NCBI RefSeq assembly: GCF_000316575.1
Contig: NC_019682.1
Span: 6,559,501 to 6,623,500, forward strand
Reading direction: 5' to 3'
Source of the DNA: Calothrix sp. PCC 7507
GTDB lineage: Bacteria > Cyanobacteriota > Cyanobacteriia > Cyanobacteriales > Nostocaceae
Length of the DNA stretch: 64,000 nucleotides
The notes below the pieces were generated by a model. The model was not told the DNA's origin. It made no database searches and saw only the letters and a list, made by a program, of their open reading frames with translations. Below are positions 33,716-42,597 of the stretch, piece by piece (within the stretch, counting starts at the first letter, position 1; each line of letters begins with the position of its first letter). The position numbers were made by a program, and so were the translations under genes.

Positions 33716-34780
33716 TTACAGCAGGTCAGCAAATCGGGGATCACTCTTGAGGATATTAAGAATTTGCTTAATTTCCTGGGTACGGTCTTTTTTGACAACG
33801 AGAGTGACATTGCGATCGCGCACAATCACCACATCCTCTAAACCTATGGTAACAACTACATCCTCTGGATTAGAGGCATAAATGATCGCCCCCTGCGTAT
33901 CCAGTCCCACATGGGTAGCGAGTTCCACATTGGGAGTCTCTGCAGTTTTCAGTAACCGCTCGATCGCATTCCAATCGCCTAAATCATCCCAACCGAATGA
34001 CACTGGCAAGACATATGCTAAAGTTGTCTTTTCCATAAGTGCATAGTCTATACTCTTCTTAGGTAATTGAGGATATACATCCGGACCATATTGTGCTAGA
34101 GGTTCGATAATTTCTGGAGCATGGGTGTAAAGTTCCTTCAGAACCACCCCAGCCCGAAAAACGAACATGCCACTATTCCAGCTAAAACGCCCTGTGGATA
34201 AAAAAGCTTCTGCTGTTTCCCGGTTGGGCTTTTCAGTAAAGCGGTTGACGTGATAAGCTGGCAACTCATTAAAGCTACCAACTTTTTCACCTTGTTCGAT
34301 ATAGCCGTAACCAGTCGATGGAAAACTAGGTTTGATCCCCAAAGTGACAATCGCTTCTGTGCTTGCAGCCAGCTGGGTAGCAGCACTTAAAGTGTGTGCA
34401 AACACATTTTGGTCAGCTATCCAGTGGTCAGCGGGGAAAAAACCAATAATCGCGTCTTCGCCATAACGCTGTTTAATTTCCAAACTAGTCCAAGCAACGG
34501 CTGCGGCAGTGTCCCTTCCCTCTGACTCAATTAATAAATTTTGTAACGGCAGTTTAGGTAATTGTTGTCGTACTCCTTCAGCTATCTGATTAGAAGTGAT
34601 GACAAATAAGGAATCCCAACCACCTGCTATTTCTAGCAATCGATCAGCAGTTGCTTGTAGTAGGCTCCTAGAGCTACCATCAAGACTTAAAAATTGCTTG
34701 GGGCGATCTAATCGACTCAAGGGCCAAAAACGCTCACCTTTACCACCAGCAAGAATTACGGGGAACAATGGACTAGTCAT
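33716..34780 (-). CDS. manC: mannose-1-phosphate guanylyltransferase
   Basis: The 354-residue protein (ATG 34780; a GTG 12 nt further up is possible) has the nucleotidyltransferase start FPVILAGGKGERFWPLSR (about residues 6-23), with PKQFLSLDG next. GRDTAAAVAW (about 90), GFFPADHWI (about 113) and GYGYIEQG (about 155) follow, and VSFGWDDLGDWNA near 260 completes the GMP family set. It makes GDP-mannose from mannose-1-phosphate and GTP for polysaccharides and glycolipids. Length fits the stand-alone form without a phosphomannose isomerase domain. It is divergent from the LCP gene. Confidence 0.9.
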   Translation of the reverse strand: MTSPLFPVILAGGKGERFWPLSRLDRPKQFLSLDGSSRSLLQATADRLLEIAGGWDSLFVITSNQIAEGVRQQLPKLPLQNLLIESEGRDTAAAVAWTSLEIKQRYGEDAIIGFFPADHWIADQNVFAHTLSAATQLAASTEAIVTLGIKPSFPSTGYGYIEQGEKVGSFNELPAYHVNRFTEKPNRETAEAFLSTGRFSWNSGMFVFRAGVVLKELYTHAPEIIEPLAQYGPDVYPQLPKKSIDYALMEKTTLAYVLPVSFGWDDLGDWNAIERLLKTAETPNVELATHVGLDTQGAIIYASNPEDVVVTIGLEDVVIVRDRNVTLVVKKDRTQEIKQILNILKSDPRFADLL

Positions 34781-34895
34781 TTTGTCATACACACCTACGG
34801 CGGGACACTACAAGTTTACAGTGAGCTTTTCCAGTGGCAAGATTTGTAGCTTGCATTAACATACTTTTAGGGAGTGGTTGAGTGGGGAGATAATT

Positions 34896-36413
34896 GTGAT
34901 TAAACAAGTTCAATGGTCGGAAAATCAAATAACGCCTCAGCAAATACCAGCTTTAGAATTAGATGAGGTCAGACCCCAGCAGTTACAGCAATTGCAACTG
35001 GTGGACAATCAAGCAACACTACAGCACGTACCAGCTTCAGACCTAGAGATTAGCCCAAAACAACCAGCAAATATCTCCCGTAGCGTTGCAGAATCTGTCA
35101 GCGAAATCCCTAACCAGCTTTATGACAGGCTGGGTTTGGCTATGCCTCGCTGGCTACTGTGGATTTTGACGGTGGTTTTGGGGATTATTTTATCTGGGCT
35201 ACTAGCATCGACTCTGGCACTGTGGACTCCCCTATGGAGCAATCTGGATCAAACAGAAGAAGAATTAGGGGTAGCTGGTAAAGATCAGCAAAAAATGCCA
35301 TTGCCAGGTGAGGTATGGGGAAAAATCTCCCAGTATCAGCTATCGAAACCGATGAATATCCTGATCATGGGGATTGAACCAGTTAACGGTACTGTTGATG
35401 GCTCACCAGACAGTTTTGCTGGTAAAAGTGATGCCATGTTCATGCTTAGACTCAACCCTGGCGACAAATCTATTAGGGCGCTTTCCATCCCTAAAGATAC
35501 AATGATCGCTATCCCTGAAAAGGGCTTAACTAAAGTATCCGACGCTAATGCCCAAGGTGGGCCAGTCTTAGCAGCGCGGGTAGTCAGCCGGACTTTAAAT
35601 AATGCACCTATTGACCGTTACATCCGTATTTCTACTAGTGGCTTACGGCAATTAGTAGATCAGTTGGGTGGAGTGGAGATATTTGTGCCAAAACCAATGG
35701 AATATAAAGATTCCTCTGGTCAGATGTCAAGTTTAGTTAGTGGTTGGCAAACCCTCAACGGCGAACAAGCAGAAATGTTTGTGCGGTTCCGGGAACCAGG
35801 GCTAGGTGATTTACAAAGAGTGCAGCGTCAGCAAGCTCTGATGAAAGCATTGGTGGCACGTCTGAATAGTCCCACCGTTTTACCCAGGTTGCCGCAATTA
35901 ACCCGCATTATGCGTAGGTACTTTGATACCAACCTGAAAATAGAGGAAATGATGGCATTGGTGAATTTTTCCCTCAACGTCGAGCGGGATAATTTCCAAA
36001 TGACCGTATTACCTGGTGGGTTCAGCCGTTTTAGCCAAGACCCCAATAGTTATTGGCTGAATATGACGGGACAGCAGAGCCTATTGAATGATTATGTTGG
36101 GGTGAATGTACCGGGTCTCAAGCCAGATGCGCGGGCAGTTCCTAACCTCAAAATTGCTATTCAAAATGCTTCCAATCAACCTCAACTAACTGAAAAAGTT
36201 ATCAAATATCTCAAACAAAAAGGCTTCAAAAATGTTTATCCAGTGCCAGATTGGCCCGATACTCAACGCCAAACCCAGATTATTGTCCAAAAAGGCAATA
36301 GGAATGTAGGTGTTGATTTGCAGACAGTCGTAGGCTTGGGTCAAGTTGAAGTGTCGGGTGCTGGTGATTTGGAATCTGACCTCACAATCCGGATTGGTAA
36401 AGATTGGAAATAG
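34896..36413 (+). CDS. LytR-CpsA-Psr (LCP) family envelope glycopolymer ligase
   Basis: The GTG at 34896 is preferred because GGGGAGA lies 7 nt upstream; a TTG at 34878 is in frame. The 505-residue protein has a glutamine-rich cytoplasmic leader (about 1-85), one membrane span (about 88-112), an LCP domain (about 155-360, with NILIMGIEP, SDAMFMLRL, IRALSIPKDT, DRYIRI and VRFREPGLGDLQRVQRQQ), and a C-terminal LytR_C-like domain (about 415-505). LCP enzymes move lipid-linked polymers onto the cell wall or other acceptors. The neighbouring GDP-mannose gene is divergent, which fits a polysaccharide role. Confidence 0.88.
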   Translation: MIKQVQWSENQITPQQIPALELDEVRPQQLQQLQLVDNQATLQHVPASDLEISPKQPANISRSVAESVSEIPNQLYDRLGLAMPRWLLWILTVVLGIILSGLLASTLALWTPLWSNLDQTEEELGVAGKDQQKMPLPGEVWGKISQYQLSKPMNILIMGIEPVNGTVDGSPDSFAGKSDAMFMLRLNPGDKSIRALSIPKDTMIAIPEKGLTKVSDANAQGGPVLAARVVSRTLNNAPIDRYIRISTSGLRQLVDQLGGVEIFVPKPMEYKDSSGQMSSLVSGWQTLNGEQAEMFVRFREPGLGDLQRVQRQQALMKALVARLNSPTVLPRLPQLTRIMRRYFDTNLKIEEMMALVNFSLNVERDNFQMTVLPGGFSRFSQDPNSYWLNMTGQQSLLNDYVGVNVPGLKPDARAVPNLKIAIQNASNQPQLTEKVIKYLKQKGFKNVYPVPDWPDTQRQTQIIVQKGNRNVGVDLQTVVGLGQVEVSGAGDLESDLTIRIGKDWK

Positions 36414-36436
36414 TTGACGGTGAGCGTAGTCGAACC

Positions 36437-36464
36437 GTCAAGGGTCAAGGGTCAAGAGTCAAGA
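36437..36464. repeat. heptamer array GTCAAGG/GTCAAGA, 4 units
   Basis: Four tandem 7-bp units between the LCP and pentapeptide genes. The related complement CCTTGAC forms arrays at 59135-59200. Confidence 0.8.
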
Positions 36465-36521
36465 GTGAAAATTAATTACACTGGACTTTTGACTTTGGAC
36501 TATTGACTCCAGGAAGAAGTT

Positions 36522-37028
36522 ATGAAGAAGATTTTGCTCAGATTGTGTAGTTTGATTGTGATTTTGATTTTGGCTGGTTTGTGGATAATCATCAATCCTA
36601 GACCAGCCTTTGCGCTGACAAATGTGATCAACTATAACAATATCAATTTAGAGAATCGTGACTTTGCTCATGAGGATTTAACTGGTGCAACTTTTGTGGC
36701 GGCGGAGATGCGGGGGGCGAATTTTCAAGGAGCAAATTTAACCAACGCCGTTCTCACGAAGGGGGTTTTGTTAAAAGCAGATTTGTCAGATGCAAACCTC
36801 ACGGGTGCTTTAGTGGATCGGGTAACTTTGGATGGTGCGAACTTAAAAAATGCCATTTTCACAGAAGCAACTTTGACCCGTAGCCGCTTTTATGATGCAG
36901 AAATTACTGGCGCTGATTTTACGGATGCATTGATTGACCGTTATCAAGTGTCCTTAATGTGCGATCGCGCTGCAGGGATAAATCCAGTTACGGGTGTTTC
37001 CACGCGAGATAGTTTGGGGTGTCCCTAG
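36522..37028 (+). CDS. exported pentapeptide-repeat protein
   Basis: The 168-residue precursor starts behind AGGAAGAAG and has a signal peptide ending RPAFA (about residue 31). The mature part is a run of A(D/N)LXX-type pentapeptides (about 45-140) that should form a right-handed quadrilateral beta-helix. It ends with a CDRAAG..LGCP segment containing two cysteines. Such proteins occur in the thylakoid lumen or periplasm of cyanobacteria; their role is unknown. Its 3' end overlaps the convergent gene by 41 bp. Confidence 0.85.
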   Translation: MKKILLRLCSLIVILILAGLWIIINPRPAFALTNVINYNNINLENRDFAHEDLTGATFVAAEMRGANFQGANLTNAVLTKGVLLKADLSDANLTGALVDRVTLDGANLKNAIFTEATLTRSRFYDAEITGADFTDALIDRYQVSLMCDRAAGINPVTGVSTRDSLGCP

Positions 37029-37707
37029 GCTGATCTAGTCGGAAAACTACCTTGCAGTCAGCACCTTGAAATTTTAGTAGGGGTGCGATCGCTAGACTCT
37101 GGACTTTTTGATCAATACCCTCACCTTTAATTATCACTTGAGAGCGTGATTGAATTATTTCTCGGATTTGCGGACAACCCAGAACCGGAGTCAGATCTGC
37201 TAAAGCCGAGAAGAATTCTATATTTAACTTGTCCAAAGATGGACGCAATATCTGGTTTAAATCTGGCACGTTGGGAAAAGATTTAATGTCTTGCTTTTGC
37301 CAATTTTGAAAATCAGCTTTCTGGATTAGCTTCCCGGCTTCTATTTGTGCTTGAAAAAATGCTGCAACTGTAGTAGGTTCTAGGCTGTAGGTTTTTGCTT
37401 GTTGCCGAACCTTTGATAGCAATTCCTGTTCTCGCTTGGGATCTTCAATCGGTCGTTTCTGATTCCATTTCCAGCGTGCCACGTCGTGGGCAATTAGCGA
37501 TCGCTGTTGGATTAATTTTAGCAGCCTATCTACACGTAGCTGTTGATCTGCTATGGTTATGGCTTGCGGATTTGCTATTTGTAACCTAGAGTTCTGTGAA
37601 GCGGAGTATTTTAACTTAGCAGCAACTAGCGCGCTAGTGAAAAAAAGTCCCAAAAAAACTACTATTACCAAAAACAGTGGATGGTTTCTGAAAAAATTTA
37701 AGTTCAT
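36988..37707 (-). CDS. periplasmic chorismate mutase, AroQ-gamma type
   Basis: From ATG 37705-37707 the 239-residue protein has an N-terminal hydrophobic segment (about 9-28; signal peptide or anchor). It is followed by the AroQ helix pattern LLKLIQQRSLIAHDVARWKW (about 59-78), RPIEDPKREQELL (about 82) and VAAFFQAQIEAGKLIQ (about 109), with the Arg, Lys and Glu/Gln positions expected for chorismate binding. Two cysteines (LGCP and ADCK) fit the conserved disulphide. The family converts chorismate to prephenate outside the cytoplasm. A longer upstream start is unlikely because it lacks coding features. Confidence 0.83.
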   Translation of the reverse strand: MNLNFFRNHPLFLVIVVFLGLFFTSALVAAKLKYSASQNSRLQIANPQAITIADQQLRVDRLLKLIQQRSLIAHDVARWKWNQKRPIEDPKREQELLSKVRQQAKTYSLEPTTVAAFFQAQIEAGKLIQKADFQNWQKQDIKSFPNVPDLNQILRPSLDKLNIEFFSALADLTPVLGCPQIREIIQSRSQVIIKGEGIDQKVQSLAIAPLLKFQGADCKVVFRLDQPRDTPNYLAWKHP

Positions 37708-37906
37708 GTCAAAAATTTTATACTCTCTGCTACCTAGCAGAATTCCCACTAATTTGATGGGAATACAGTATTTTAAATATGAGACAAAATATCTCATAGA
37801 TACTGACAAAAAGCAAGCCTACTAGGCTACCAATTAAATTTTACGGAATCAAGAAGTTAGGAGGACTAGAGTCCTGACTACAAATAATAGGCTTAATATG
37901 AATTTC

Positions 37907-38176
37907 TATAGGACTAGTAGTCTGTCAGGGTTGAAATGAGGGACTGTAGTGTGAGCGTCTCGCTCACGCGGGCTTTTCGGCCCGCACTACCAAAAACCCC
38001 TCAAAACAAAATTGACAAACCACTAGTATTTGATTTTTGAAATATACGTAGGGTGTGTTAGCGTTCCCGTAGGGTAGCGTAACGCACCGTCCTAAGACTT
38101 TGGTGCGTTACAGACTCCGTCCTGACGCACCCTACAAATACGGAGATTTTTTCAGAAATCAAATATGATTCCTATA
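37907..38176. mobile_element. TATAGGA-family element, copy B, interrupted by a nested MITE
   Basis: The left end TATAGGACTAG is split from its continuation TATTTGATTTTTGAAATA by the 113-bp MITE at 37914-38026. The interior GTAGGGTGTGTTAGCG ... CACCCTACAAATAC is inverted, and the right end is TTCAGAAATCAAATATGATT plus CCTATA. Without the nested MITE and one CTAG the element would be about 161 bp. Confidence 0.8.
37914..38026. mobile_element. 113-bp MITE, copy 2 (nested)
   Basis: Exact reverse complement of 15004-15116. It is flanked by CTAG, and the uninterrupted target sequence GGACTAGTATTTGATT exists at 52537-52552. This demonstrates insertion with duplication of CTAG (or of the TA within it). 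Confidence 0.9.
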
Positions 38177-38271
38177 GTTTTTGAAGTTATCAAAATTTGC
38201 CTGACAGACTGTAAAATTTCAGGTTAAATGTTTTCAAATATGCGCTCTGCAAGAGTTGTCGGGTATTATTC

Positions 38272-39876
38272 GTGACACAACAAGACCAAAAACCTTCTCC
38301 TTCTTTCGCTGGTATTGCTGGCATTGTTGCCGCAGCCACATTAATTAGTAAAGTCGTTGGCTTGGTACGACAGTTAGCGATCGCTGCAGCTTTTGGTGTG
38401 GGTTCAGCTGCTACAGCTTATAGTTACGCCTATGTTATTCCTGGTTTTCTATTAATATTACTCGGTGGTGTAAATGGGCCATTACATAGTGCAGTCGTCA
38501 GCGTTTTAGCCAAACGCAAGCGAGAAGAAGCCGCTCCCCTAGTGGAAACAGTGACAACACTAGTGGGTGGAGTGCTGTTATTGGTATCCGTGGCTCAGAT
38601 TTTCTTGGCAGATGAGTTGGTGGATTTAGTCGGTTATGGCTTGGATGGGAAAACCAGAGCGATCGCCATCCAACAAATCCAAATTATGGCCCCAATGGCT
38701 TTATTTTCTGGCTTAATTGGCATTGGCTTCGGCACTCTCAATGCTGCCAATCAATATTGGTTGCTCTCCATCAGCCCTCTATTATCCAGTATTACGGTAA
38801 TTGTTGGCATTGGTGTCATGGCTTTGCAACTAGGCAAGGACATTATCAAGCCGGAATATGCTTTTATGGGTGGCATGGTGTTAGCCTGGGGAACCTTAGC
38901 AGGGGCAATTCTTCAGTGGTTAGTGCAGCTAGTTGTGCAGTGGCGATTAGGACTAGGGACATTACGCCTACGGTTTGATTTTAAATCTCCCAGCGTCCAA
39001 GAAGTAATTAAAATCATGACTCCGGCGACCATTTCCTCCGGAATGATGCCAATTAACTTTGCCACCGTCCTTTACTTCGCGAGTCCCATCCCTGGTGCTG
39101 CGGCTGGCTTTAACTACGCCAATTTGCTAGTGCAAACTCCCTTGGGGATTATTTCTAACATCATTTTGCTGCCCTTATTACCAATATTTGCTAAACTTGC
39201 CGAGCCAGAAAAGTGGCCTGATCTCAAATTACGCATTCGCCAAGGACTGCTGTTGAGTGCTGTCACCATGCTACCTTTAGGAGCGCTGATGGTGGCTCTA
39301 TCTCAACCGATTGTTCAGGTAGTGTATGAGCGTGGTGCTTTCAAGCAAGACGCTACAGAGTTGGTGTCATCCCTACTAATTTTTTACGGTATCGGGATGT
39401 TTGTCTATTTGGGACGTGATGTCTTAGTGCGGGTATTTTATGCCTTGGGTGATGGGCAAACACCTTTCCGCATTAGTACTTTTAACATTTTCCTCAATGC
39501 TTTACTCGATTGGGTTTTAGTCAAACCTTTTGGTGCGCCTGGTTTGGTGTTAGCAACAGTAGGTGTTAATTGCAGCTCTATGTTGATGCTGTTATGGTTA
39601 CTCGATCGCAAACTCAATGGCTTACCTTGGCGGGAGTGGAGTTTACCAATTATCGCTTTAACTGCTGGTAGCGTGGTGGCTGGGGTGGCTAGCTATGGAA
39701 CATTGGTTGGTTGTCAGCAGATATTAGGTAAAGAAGGTTTATTGATTTTGCTGCTGCAGTTATCTATTTCTAGCTTAGTGGGGATTGGTGTATTTGGGGT
39801 TTTAGCTGCGTGGATGAGAATACCAGAGGTGAATAGTTTTTTTGCGCGGATGCGTCAGCGTTTTTTAAAGAGGTGA
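38272..39876 (+). CDS. murJ: MurJ/MviN-family lipid II flippase
   Basis: The 534-residue protein starts at GTG and is almost wholly hydrophobic, with about 14 membrane spans. It contains the family's early GIVAAATLISKVVGLVRQ segment (about residues 17-34), a PGFLLILLGGVNGPLHSAVV loop (about 57), and LGRDVLVRVFYALGDGQTP (about 382-400). MurJ carries lipid II across the cytoplasmic membrane for peptidoglycan synthesis. It is followed by the DUF2252 gene after 40 bp; a functional link is not obvious. Confidence 0.9.
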   Translation: MTQQDQKPSPSFAGIAGIVAAATLISKVVGLVRQLAIAAAFGVGSAATAYSYAYVIPGFLLILLGGVNGPLHSAVVSVLAKRKREEAAPLVETVTTLVGGVLLLVSVAQIFLADELVDLVGYGLDGKTRAIAIQQIQIMAPMALFSGLIGIGFGTLNAANQYWLLSISPLLSSITVIVGIGVMALQLGKDIIKPEYAFMGGMVLAWGTLAGAILQWLVQLVVQWRLGLGTLRLRFDFKSPSVQEVIKIMTPATISSGMMPINFATVLYFASPIPGAAAGFNYANLLVQTPLGIISNIILLPLLPIFAKLAEPEKWPDLKLRIRQGLLLSAVTMLPLGALMVALSQPIVQVVYERGAFKQDATELVSSLLIFYGIGMFVYLGRDVLVRVFYALGDGQTPFRISTFNIFLNALLDWVLVKPFGAPGLVLATVGVNCSSMLMLLWLLDRKLNGLPWREWSLPIIALTAGSVVAGVASYGTLVGCQQILGKEGLLILLLQLSISSLVGIGVFGVLAAWMRIPEVNSFFARMRQRFLKR

Positions 39877-39916
39877 TATATTGCTGAATAAAAATAACGC
39901 CAGATACCGATAAATC

Positions 39917-41110
39917 ATGACAAAGACAATTATTGACAGAATTGACCAATTTAACAAAGGACGTAACCCAAAATTACTTAAACTTAAATACAAGTTAATG
40001 CGTTCCGATATATTTAGCTTTTATCGCGGAACGTGTCATCTGTTTTATGAAGATTTCCCTCAAGATTCACCACTGAATTTAGCACCGTCAGTCTGGATTT
40101 GCGGCGACTTACACTTAGAAAACTTTGGCAGTTATAAGGGGGATAATCGATTAGTCTACTTTGATATTAATGATTTTGATGAGGCTTGTCTCGCTCCTTG
40201 TACATGGGATGTAGTCCGATTCATCACTAGTATATTCGTGGGACATCATGCATTAGGTGTTAATGAATCAGAAGCACCACATTTAAGCAATTATTTTCTG
40301 GATGCTTACACTAATACCTTAGCTAAAGGACAGGCTAGAAGTGTGGAGCAGGAAACATCGAGAGGCTTAGTTAAAGATTTATTAGAAAGTCTCAAGAATA
40401 GAGGACGCTCAGAATTTTTAGATAAAAAAACAAAAGAAAATAAAGGCAACCGTCATTTAGTTATTGATAATAAACATATTGCTGAAATAACAGCAGCACA
40501 ACAGCAAAGAGTTAGAGAATTAATCGCCAATTGGCAACCATCTACAAAATATAGTGCAGATTTTTTGGAAGTTTTAGATGTGCAACAGCGAATAGCTGGT
40601 ACAGGAAGCTTAGGGTTAGAAAGTTATATAATTTTAGTCAAAGGTAAAGGTTCTCCCAACGGCAATTATCTATTAGATTTAAAGCAAGCACAAACAAGCT
40701 CATTACAACCCTATTTAACAGTAACTCAGCCGGAATGGGAAACCCCTGCGGCAAGGGTAGCCGCGATCCAGCAACGAGTACAGGCTACTCCACCTGCGCT
40801 GTTGGGGGTGATAGTTGATGATAGTAAATCTTATGTTTTGAAGGAATTGCAGCCAGCACAAGATAAAGTTAGTTTACAGGCGTGGTCTGGAAAGTTAGGA
40901 CGCTTAGAGAAGTTGGTGCAGACAATGGGTGAGATTACAGCCTGGGATCAATTACGCAGTGGTGGTAGACAAGGTTCTGCGATCGCAGATGATTTAATTA
41001 AGTTTGCTCACTCATCTGATTGGCGTAATCAAATTTTGGACTATGCACGCAGCTATTTAGGTCAAGTAAAACAGGATTATCAAGAATTCTGTGAAAAAGC
41101 CCCGAAATAG
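39917..41110 (+). CDS. DUF2252 family protein
   Basis: The 397-residue protein has the family's FYRGTCHLFYEDF near residue 36, VWICGDLHLENFGSYKG (about 59-75) and VYFDINDFDEACLAPCTWDV (about 80-99). The latter two are the aminoglycoside phosphotransferase/HipA-like kinase signatures (GD.H..N and D.DD/NDFD). A LGLESYIILVKGKG segment lies near 233. Activity is not known; a kinase-like fold suggests phosphotransfer. Same strand as murJ, 40 bp downstream. Confidence 0.88.
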   Translation: MTKTIIDRIDQFNKGRNPKLLKLKYKLMRSDIFSFYRGTCHLFYEDFPQDSPLNLAPSVWICGDLHLENFGSYKGDNRLVYFDINDFDEACLAPCTWDVVRFITSIFVGHHALGVNESEAPHLSNYFLDAYTNTLAKGQARSVEQETSRGLVKDLLESLKNRGRSEFLDKKTKENKGNRHLVIDNKHIAEITAAQQQRVRELIANWQPSTKYSADFLEVLDVQQRIAGTGSLGLESYIILVKGKGSPNGNYLLDLKQAQTSSLQPYLTVTQPEWETPAARVAAIQQRVQATPPALLGVIVDDSKSYVLKELQPAQDKVSLQAWSGKLGRLEKLVQTMGEITAWDQLRSGGRQGSAIADDLIKFAHSSDWRNQILDYARSYLGQVKQDYQEFCEKAPK

Positions 41111-41244
41111 CAACATCTGAAAAAAGCGATCGCTTAGGTATCCATAGCAGGGAATATTCTTGGTTGACTGTTGACTGTTGACCCTTAAACCAAATATATG
41201 TGTGCTAGTTGCATAAGTCCTAAATCATATTCATTTTGTCAGCA

Positions 41245-42075
41245 ATGCCTAAAACAGTCCTCATTACCGGAACATCAAGCGGTATTGGTAAACTAACTGC
41301 AATCTATTTTGCTCAACAAGGTTGGAATGTGGCTGCAACCATGCGAAACCCTGGTAATAGTCAGGATTTGAGCAGCTTCTCTAACCTCAAATTGTATTCT
41401 TTAGACGTTACAGATAATAACAGTATTCAGAAGGCGATCGCCTCGGCTATCCAAGACTTCGGTCAAATTGATGTGTTGGTGAATAATGCAGGTTTTGGTG
41501 TGGATGGCGTGTTTGAGGCGATGACGGATGAAATTATTGAGCAGCAATTTAATACTAATGTGTTTGGGTTGATGCGAGTTACACGCGCCATCATTCCCCA
41601 TCTGCGAGCAAAAGGCGGCGGGACAATTATTCAAATCGCCAGTATGGGAGGTCGAATTACTTTCCCGCTATATAGTATCTACCACAGTTCTAAGTGGGCG
41701 GTAGAAGGATTTAGCGAAGCCTTGCACTATGAATTAGAACCATTCAACATCAAGATTAAAATCATCGAACCGGGAGCGATTAAAACCGAGTTTTATGGCA
41801 GCAGTCGCCAGTTTATCACAGGCGATAATCTGCGTATGTATCAATCGTTGGTGGATACTGTGGAGAAAGTTTCACAGCAAGCTGGTAAAAATGGTGAGCC
41901 GCCAGAATTGGTTGCTCAAGTGATTTTTCAAGCGGCGTGCGATCGCACTCGCAAGATGCGCTATGCTGTCGGAAAACCTGCGCCACTATTGCTGAGGTTG
42001 CGGAAATTGCTGCCCGATAGTTGGTATTTTTCGCTCATCAAACGTAGCTATAAAATCTATAGGATTACTATTTGA
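41245..42075 (+). CDS. short-chain dehydrogenase/reductase (SDR) whose C-terminus lies in a repeat
   Basis: From ATG 41245 (TTG 41236 possible) the 276-residue protein has TGTSSGIGK (NADP(H) site, about residue 8), NNAG (about 83), the catalytic S..Y...K set (IASMGG, then YSIYHSSKWAVEG, about 135-160) and PGAIKTEF. It is a classical SDR; the substrate is unknown. The last six codons, IYRITI, and the stop come from a TATAGGATTACTATTTGATT repeat end (42058-42084), so an earlier gene end may have been replaced. Confidence 0.85.
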   Translation: MPKTVLITGTSSGIGKLTAIYFAQQGWNVAATMRNPGNSQDLSSFSNLKLYSLDVTDNNSIQKAIASAIQDFGQIDVLVNNAGFGVDGVFEAMTDEIIEQQFNTNVFGLMRVTRAIIPHLRAKGGGTIIQIASMGGRITFPLYSIYHSSKWAVEGFSEALHYELEPFNIKIKIIEPGAIKTEFYGSSRQFITGDNLRMYQSLVDTVEKVSQQAGKNGEPPELVAQVIFQAACDRTRKMRYAVGKPAPLLLRLRKLLPDSWYFSLIKRSYKIYRITI

Positions 42076-42084
42076 TTTTTGAAC
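42058..42084. repeat. solo end of the TATAGGA-family element
   Basis: TATAGGATTACTATTTGATT followed by TTTGAAC matches the terminal repeat of the elements at 31678, 37907, 48100, 52134 and 52532. No partner end was found nearby. It overlaps the SDR stop codon (TGA 42073-42075). Confidence 0.7.
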
Positions 42085-42131
42085 AAAACTAGGAGAGAAT
42101 ACGGCTGGTAAAACAGGTGTAAGAGAAGACA

Positions 42132-42278
42132 ATGATAAGTCAGCGTCTGCAAACTATCACACTCCCAGACGTAGTATCACGGCAAGAGATGTCAGAGAAA
42201 GATGTTCAAAGAGCGATCGCCGAACTGCAAGATTTTATAGCTCTGCGTCTAGATGCGCGTGAAGTCAGGTTCAACTAA
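42132..42278 (+). CDS. 48-residue hypothetical protein (candidate)
   Basis: ATG to TAA gives 48 residues: MISQRLQTITLPDVVSRQEM, then a charged helix SEKDVQRAIAELQDFIALRL, ending REVRFN. The balanced amphipathic helix and lack of repeats argue for coding. It may be a partner-less antitoxin-like or regulatory peptide. The ribosome site (GAGAAGA, about 8 nt upstream) is acceptable. No family recognised. Confidence 0.4.
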   Translation: MISQRLQTITLPDVVSRQEMSEKDVQRAIAELQDFIALRLDAREVRFN

Positions 42279-42597
42279 CTAATTCTTCTTATACCGTTTC
42301 TTTGTGAAGCTGCATATAATTCACCCCCCGGCTATCGCCGTCCCCCCTTGGTAAGCAGGGCTGATTCATTCGCTCGTGTTGGGGATTTGTCAAGAGGATA
42401 ATCTCACGCAAAGGCGCAAATACGCAAAGAAAAATTAGGTATTTCGGACTGAAGACGCCAAAATTTTTTGTCTTAATTGTGGACTTGCCCTCAATTTTCA
42501 TCCCTTTGACCCTGGCAATTTTAACCCTTTTAGGGAACGAAACAGCCCTGGGACTACAGGGGGGTATTATTATGTGCATCTTCATACAAAATAGGTA
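42279..42597. other. intergenic region with dispersed repeat text
   Basis: The stretch TCTCACGCAAAGGCGCAAATACGCAAAG near 42400-42430 resembles a dispersed intergenic sequence of this genus. The minus-strand 98-codon frame across it is not supported as a gene. It lies between the 48-codon frame and the PstS-like gene. Confidence 0.5.

Noticed and set aside
33370-33881. Plus-strand frames over the heptamer array before the UbiB-family gene
   Set aside because: Glycine/tryptophan-rich translation of a 7-bp repeat, antisense to real genes.
42289-42585. 98-codon minus-strand frame in the gap before the PstS-like gene
   Set aside because: It translates dispersed intergenic repeat text (CVFAPLREIILL and similar), has no ribosome site, and lacks protein-like composition.
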